DNA of 64,000 nt. Origin: Ceratobasidium sp. AG-K (taxonomy: Eukaryota > Basidiomycota > Agaricomycetes > Cantharellales > Ceratobasidiaceae). Below the pieces are notes generated by a model. The model saw nothing but the letters and a program-made list of their open reading frames with translations, did not search any database and was not told the DNA's origin. Position 1 is the stretch's first letter; each line of letters begins with the position of its first letter. This document shows positions 61,947-64,000 of this stretch, piece after piece. Both the position numbers and the translations under genes were made by a program. Location of the stretch: NCBI GenBank assembly GCA_037039685.1, contig JAWNGF010000004.1, forward strand, positions 1,922,001 through 1,986,000, in the 5' to 3' direction.

Positions 61947-63336
61947 CTAGCGGAAGCCTTGTCCGTTAATAGGCACCGTGCGCCCAGACTCAATTCCGGC
62001 CTCCAGTGGCAGTCCCTCTACATGCCCAGAATGAACATCTGACTCATCCTCATCCCAACACAGGTTCCATTCTTCATTCACCGCATCTACGTCATCTTCA
62101 TTCCAATCGCTCGTTGTCTCCCATGCTTGCTCGAATTCGATGTCCAAGGCGGTCTCTTGCGGATCTTCACCACCGGTGCGGCTGCGTTGCCGCTGTCGCT
62201 CGCGCTGTGCTTCGGTGTACGATTTCCGAAGCGCGTGTCGAGGAGGAAGATGTTTAGACGCTGGCGGGGGCATTCCTCCCGCCCCAATGGTTATATTGGA
62301 ATCGAGTTGGTGGGTTGGGACTATAGGCGAGGTCAGATGGGAAGACATGATTGGCGAATTCGGAGATGTAGGACCGGGATTCAGAGGAAGAAGGCGAGCC
62401 GTGGGGACTGCCGACGCAAGGCGCGGCGCGTAAGGTTGTCCGACTCGAGTAGGAACATTCCAACGACGCTGGCGGAGCAATTTGTGCTAAACGTGTCAAG
62501 GGGCTCGTGAGTCACGAGAGTGGTTAGAGCGGAATAGTTTTACCCGCTCACGGTCTTCTTCGATCCGTTTGAAGATTTCATCTCGCTCCGCCGCTGAAGT
62601 GTTTGAACGGGTTGCAGGGACATCTTTGAGGCTGCAGTGCCCATATCAGAGCCATAAAATAGCCATGAAGCAATAAACACGTACGAGGTCTTTTTGATAT
62701 CTAGCGCTTCTACCACGTTGGAGACTGCGACTGGGTCGAGTACGCGCTTTGTCTGCCACGACTCTAGAATCTAACAAAAGTACATAACTACCTGGGAGCT
62801 TTTGAAAAAAACAACCAACCTACCTGTCTGGCACTTTGAAAGTTTATGAGTCCATCTCGCGAGTTTGGCACGACGCATTCGACGATTTTCTCCAAGTCGC
62901 GTGTAACGTATTCAATGTAGGGCGCCTGTGATGAAGAAGCGGTTGCGCCGGTCTGGTGCAGTAACGCCGTCTCGCATAGATTGTCTAGTAGATGTAGAAT
63001 GTTCATCCTAGTGTTAAGAGACCCCTAAATAACGTAGATGTTAGTACAGGGAGCACACCTAACGCCGCTCCAACCTTTTCGCATTCTTCGAGCACACAGT
63101 CCCATAAATCTTCGCCGCAGCGCGTGAAATGTTTCAGCGCATACCCGACTACCTTCTGGATCGATTGCTGGGACCTATTTTTTGGGACCGTGGGTGAGTG
63201 CCAGGTCGAAGTAGGGCGGACGTTCATATATCCGGGATATAACTTACTAGGTGCCGCGACAATAAATATGTAGTACTTACGCGTTCAACTTCCTCAAGAG
63301 TCCCAGAAACTGCATTCGTACTTCGAATGGATCCAT
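61947..63336 (-). CDS. CTK3: CTD kinase subunit gamma (CTK3-like)
   Basis: Six exons join in frame to 356 residues: 63281-63336, 63075-63174, 62824-63024, 62685-62770, 62544-62631, 61947-62486. The N-terminus is a CID-like helical domain: MDPFEVRMQFLGLLRKLNAS, QQSIQKVVGYALKHF, EDLWDCVLEECEKGSLNTR, MNILHLLDNLCETAL, IEYVTRDLEKIVECVVP, LINFQSARQILESWQTK. Then comes a basic linker (EERRR-like, KLLRQRRWNVP) and a variable tail. This is the pattern of Ctk3, a subunit of the kinase complex that phosphorylates Ser2 of the RNA polymerase II C-terminal domain. The gene looks intact. It is adjacent to the tandem Gly-rich genes and on the same strand. Confidence 0.88.
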
Positions 63337-64000
63337 ATTGTGAAGATGATACAGCAGAAATCGCTTGGTAGGGAAAGCAGCAGGTTGTGGCGGGGACAAA
63401 TATAGTACAAACAAATGGGCACGTGCGTTTTACTTCGAGTGGCACACGACGCCACACGTGTTGCATACAACCAACTACGATTCACGGCATGTTACTTATG
63501 CACAACGTTAATCATGCGTTTTTCTCTCTTATTCCTTCTTAATATTCGTGCTTGGATCTTAATTGGTTCGCTCCGCGCACTATATCGAACAGCCCAGATG
63601 GAGCGGTAGCCCATGTATGGTTAGTGCCAACGACATACACGGTTATAATGCGCTGTGCCGCATACTCTATTGACATGGCGTACTCATCTACCATACCAAC
63701 TTGAGTTTATTGGGCGTGGAATTCTTCGCGTTACAGGTTTAAGCGCCGATGATTCAGTTTACCATTCGGGACCCGAGTCGGTTGCTTCTCGGCGCAAACC
63801 GCAGTGCTAATTGAGGCTCGTAAGGGCTCGTTTACGCAAACGAGCCCTTACTTGCACGTGCGGTTTTCGCTGAGTTGTCATGGCCCTCTACACCGCTGCC
63901 CCCTTGACACCTGGTTTCCAGCTTGAGTGGGGTCCAGTCGGTTTCCTGCGTGTGATCATTTGGGATTCTGGAGAAAGCGCGCATATCAGGATTCCAACAA
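63337..64000. other. Intergenic at window end
   Basis: No gene seen. It holds the hairpin at 63820-63851. Confidence 0.5.
63820..63851. repeat. Perfect inverted repeat, 14-bp arms
   Basis: GTAAGGGCTCGTTT, a 4-base loop (ACGC), then the exact reverse complement. It shares AAACGAGCC with sequence beside the hairpin at 16649. Confidence 0.9.

Overview
The window is fungal nuclear DNA. Genes are split by many short GT-AG introns (about 45-90 bases), and the recognisable genes (TRK potassium transporter, sterol glucosyltransferase ATG26, PDAT/LRO1, CTK3, TMEM198-like protein) are standard fungal ones. The transposon types and an apparent small family of WW-like proteins suggest an Agaricomycete, and the overall character suggests a Rhizoctonia/Ceratobasidiaceae genome. 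The genus is an inference. Spliced models below were built by hand from splice sites, frame continuity and agreement between paralogues.

Layout. About 0-16.2 kb is transposon territory: a decayed transposon-associated gene (145-1438), a broken copy of part of the TRK gene (3097-3546), and a large decayed tnp2-type DNA transposon (about 4.7-16.2 kb) with a divergent accessory gene. That transposon is split by an intact Ty1/copia element (8231-13060) with identical LTRs and a perfect 5-bp target duplication. It also carries a solo LTR (15098-15530) with a cluster of five Gcn4/AP-1-type sites. From 16 to 21 kb is gene-poor and holds one damaged reading frame.

From 21.3 to 48.3 kb is gene-bearing: a small membrane protein, three genes of a WW-like family (22.4-24.7, 45.1-46.2, 47.7-48.3 kb), the TRK transporter (32.1-36.5 kb, minus), a TMEM198/DUF4203-like protein (41.7-44.0 kb, minus), and two paralogous plus-strand genes (29384-32015 and 38799-41486). 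Each of the last two encodes an eIF4G-type MIF4G domain followed by a protein kinase domain and a Cys-rich C-terminus ending C-T-[LF]-A. Their 10- and 11-exon structures match almost intron for intron. This fusion is the most unusual system in the window.

From 49 to 64 kb: a PDAT/LRO1 pseudogene with several frameshifts, an intact 20-exon ATG26 gene, two tandem Gly/Ser-rich C-tail-anchored proteins, and CTK3. No tRNA, rRNA or CRISPR array was recognised.
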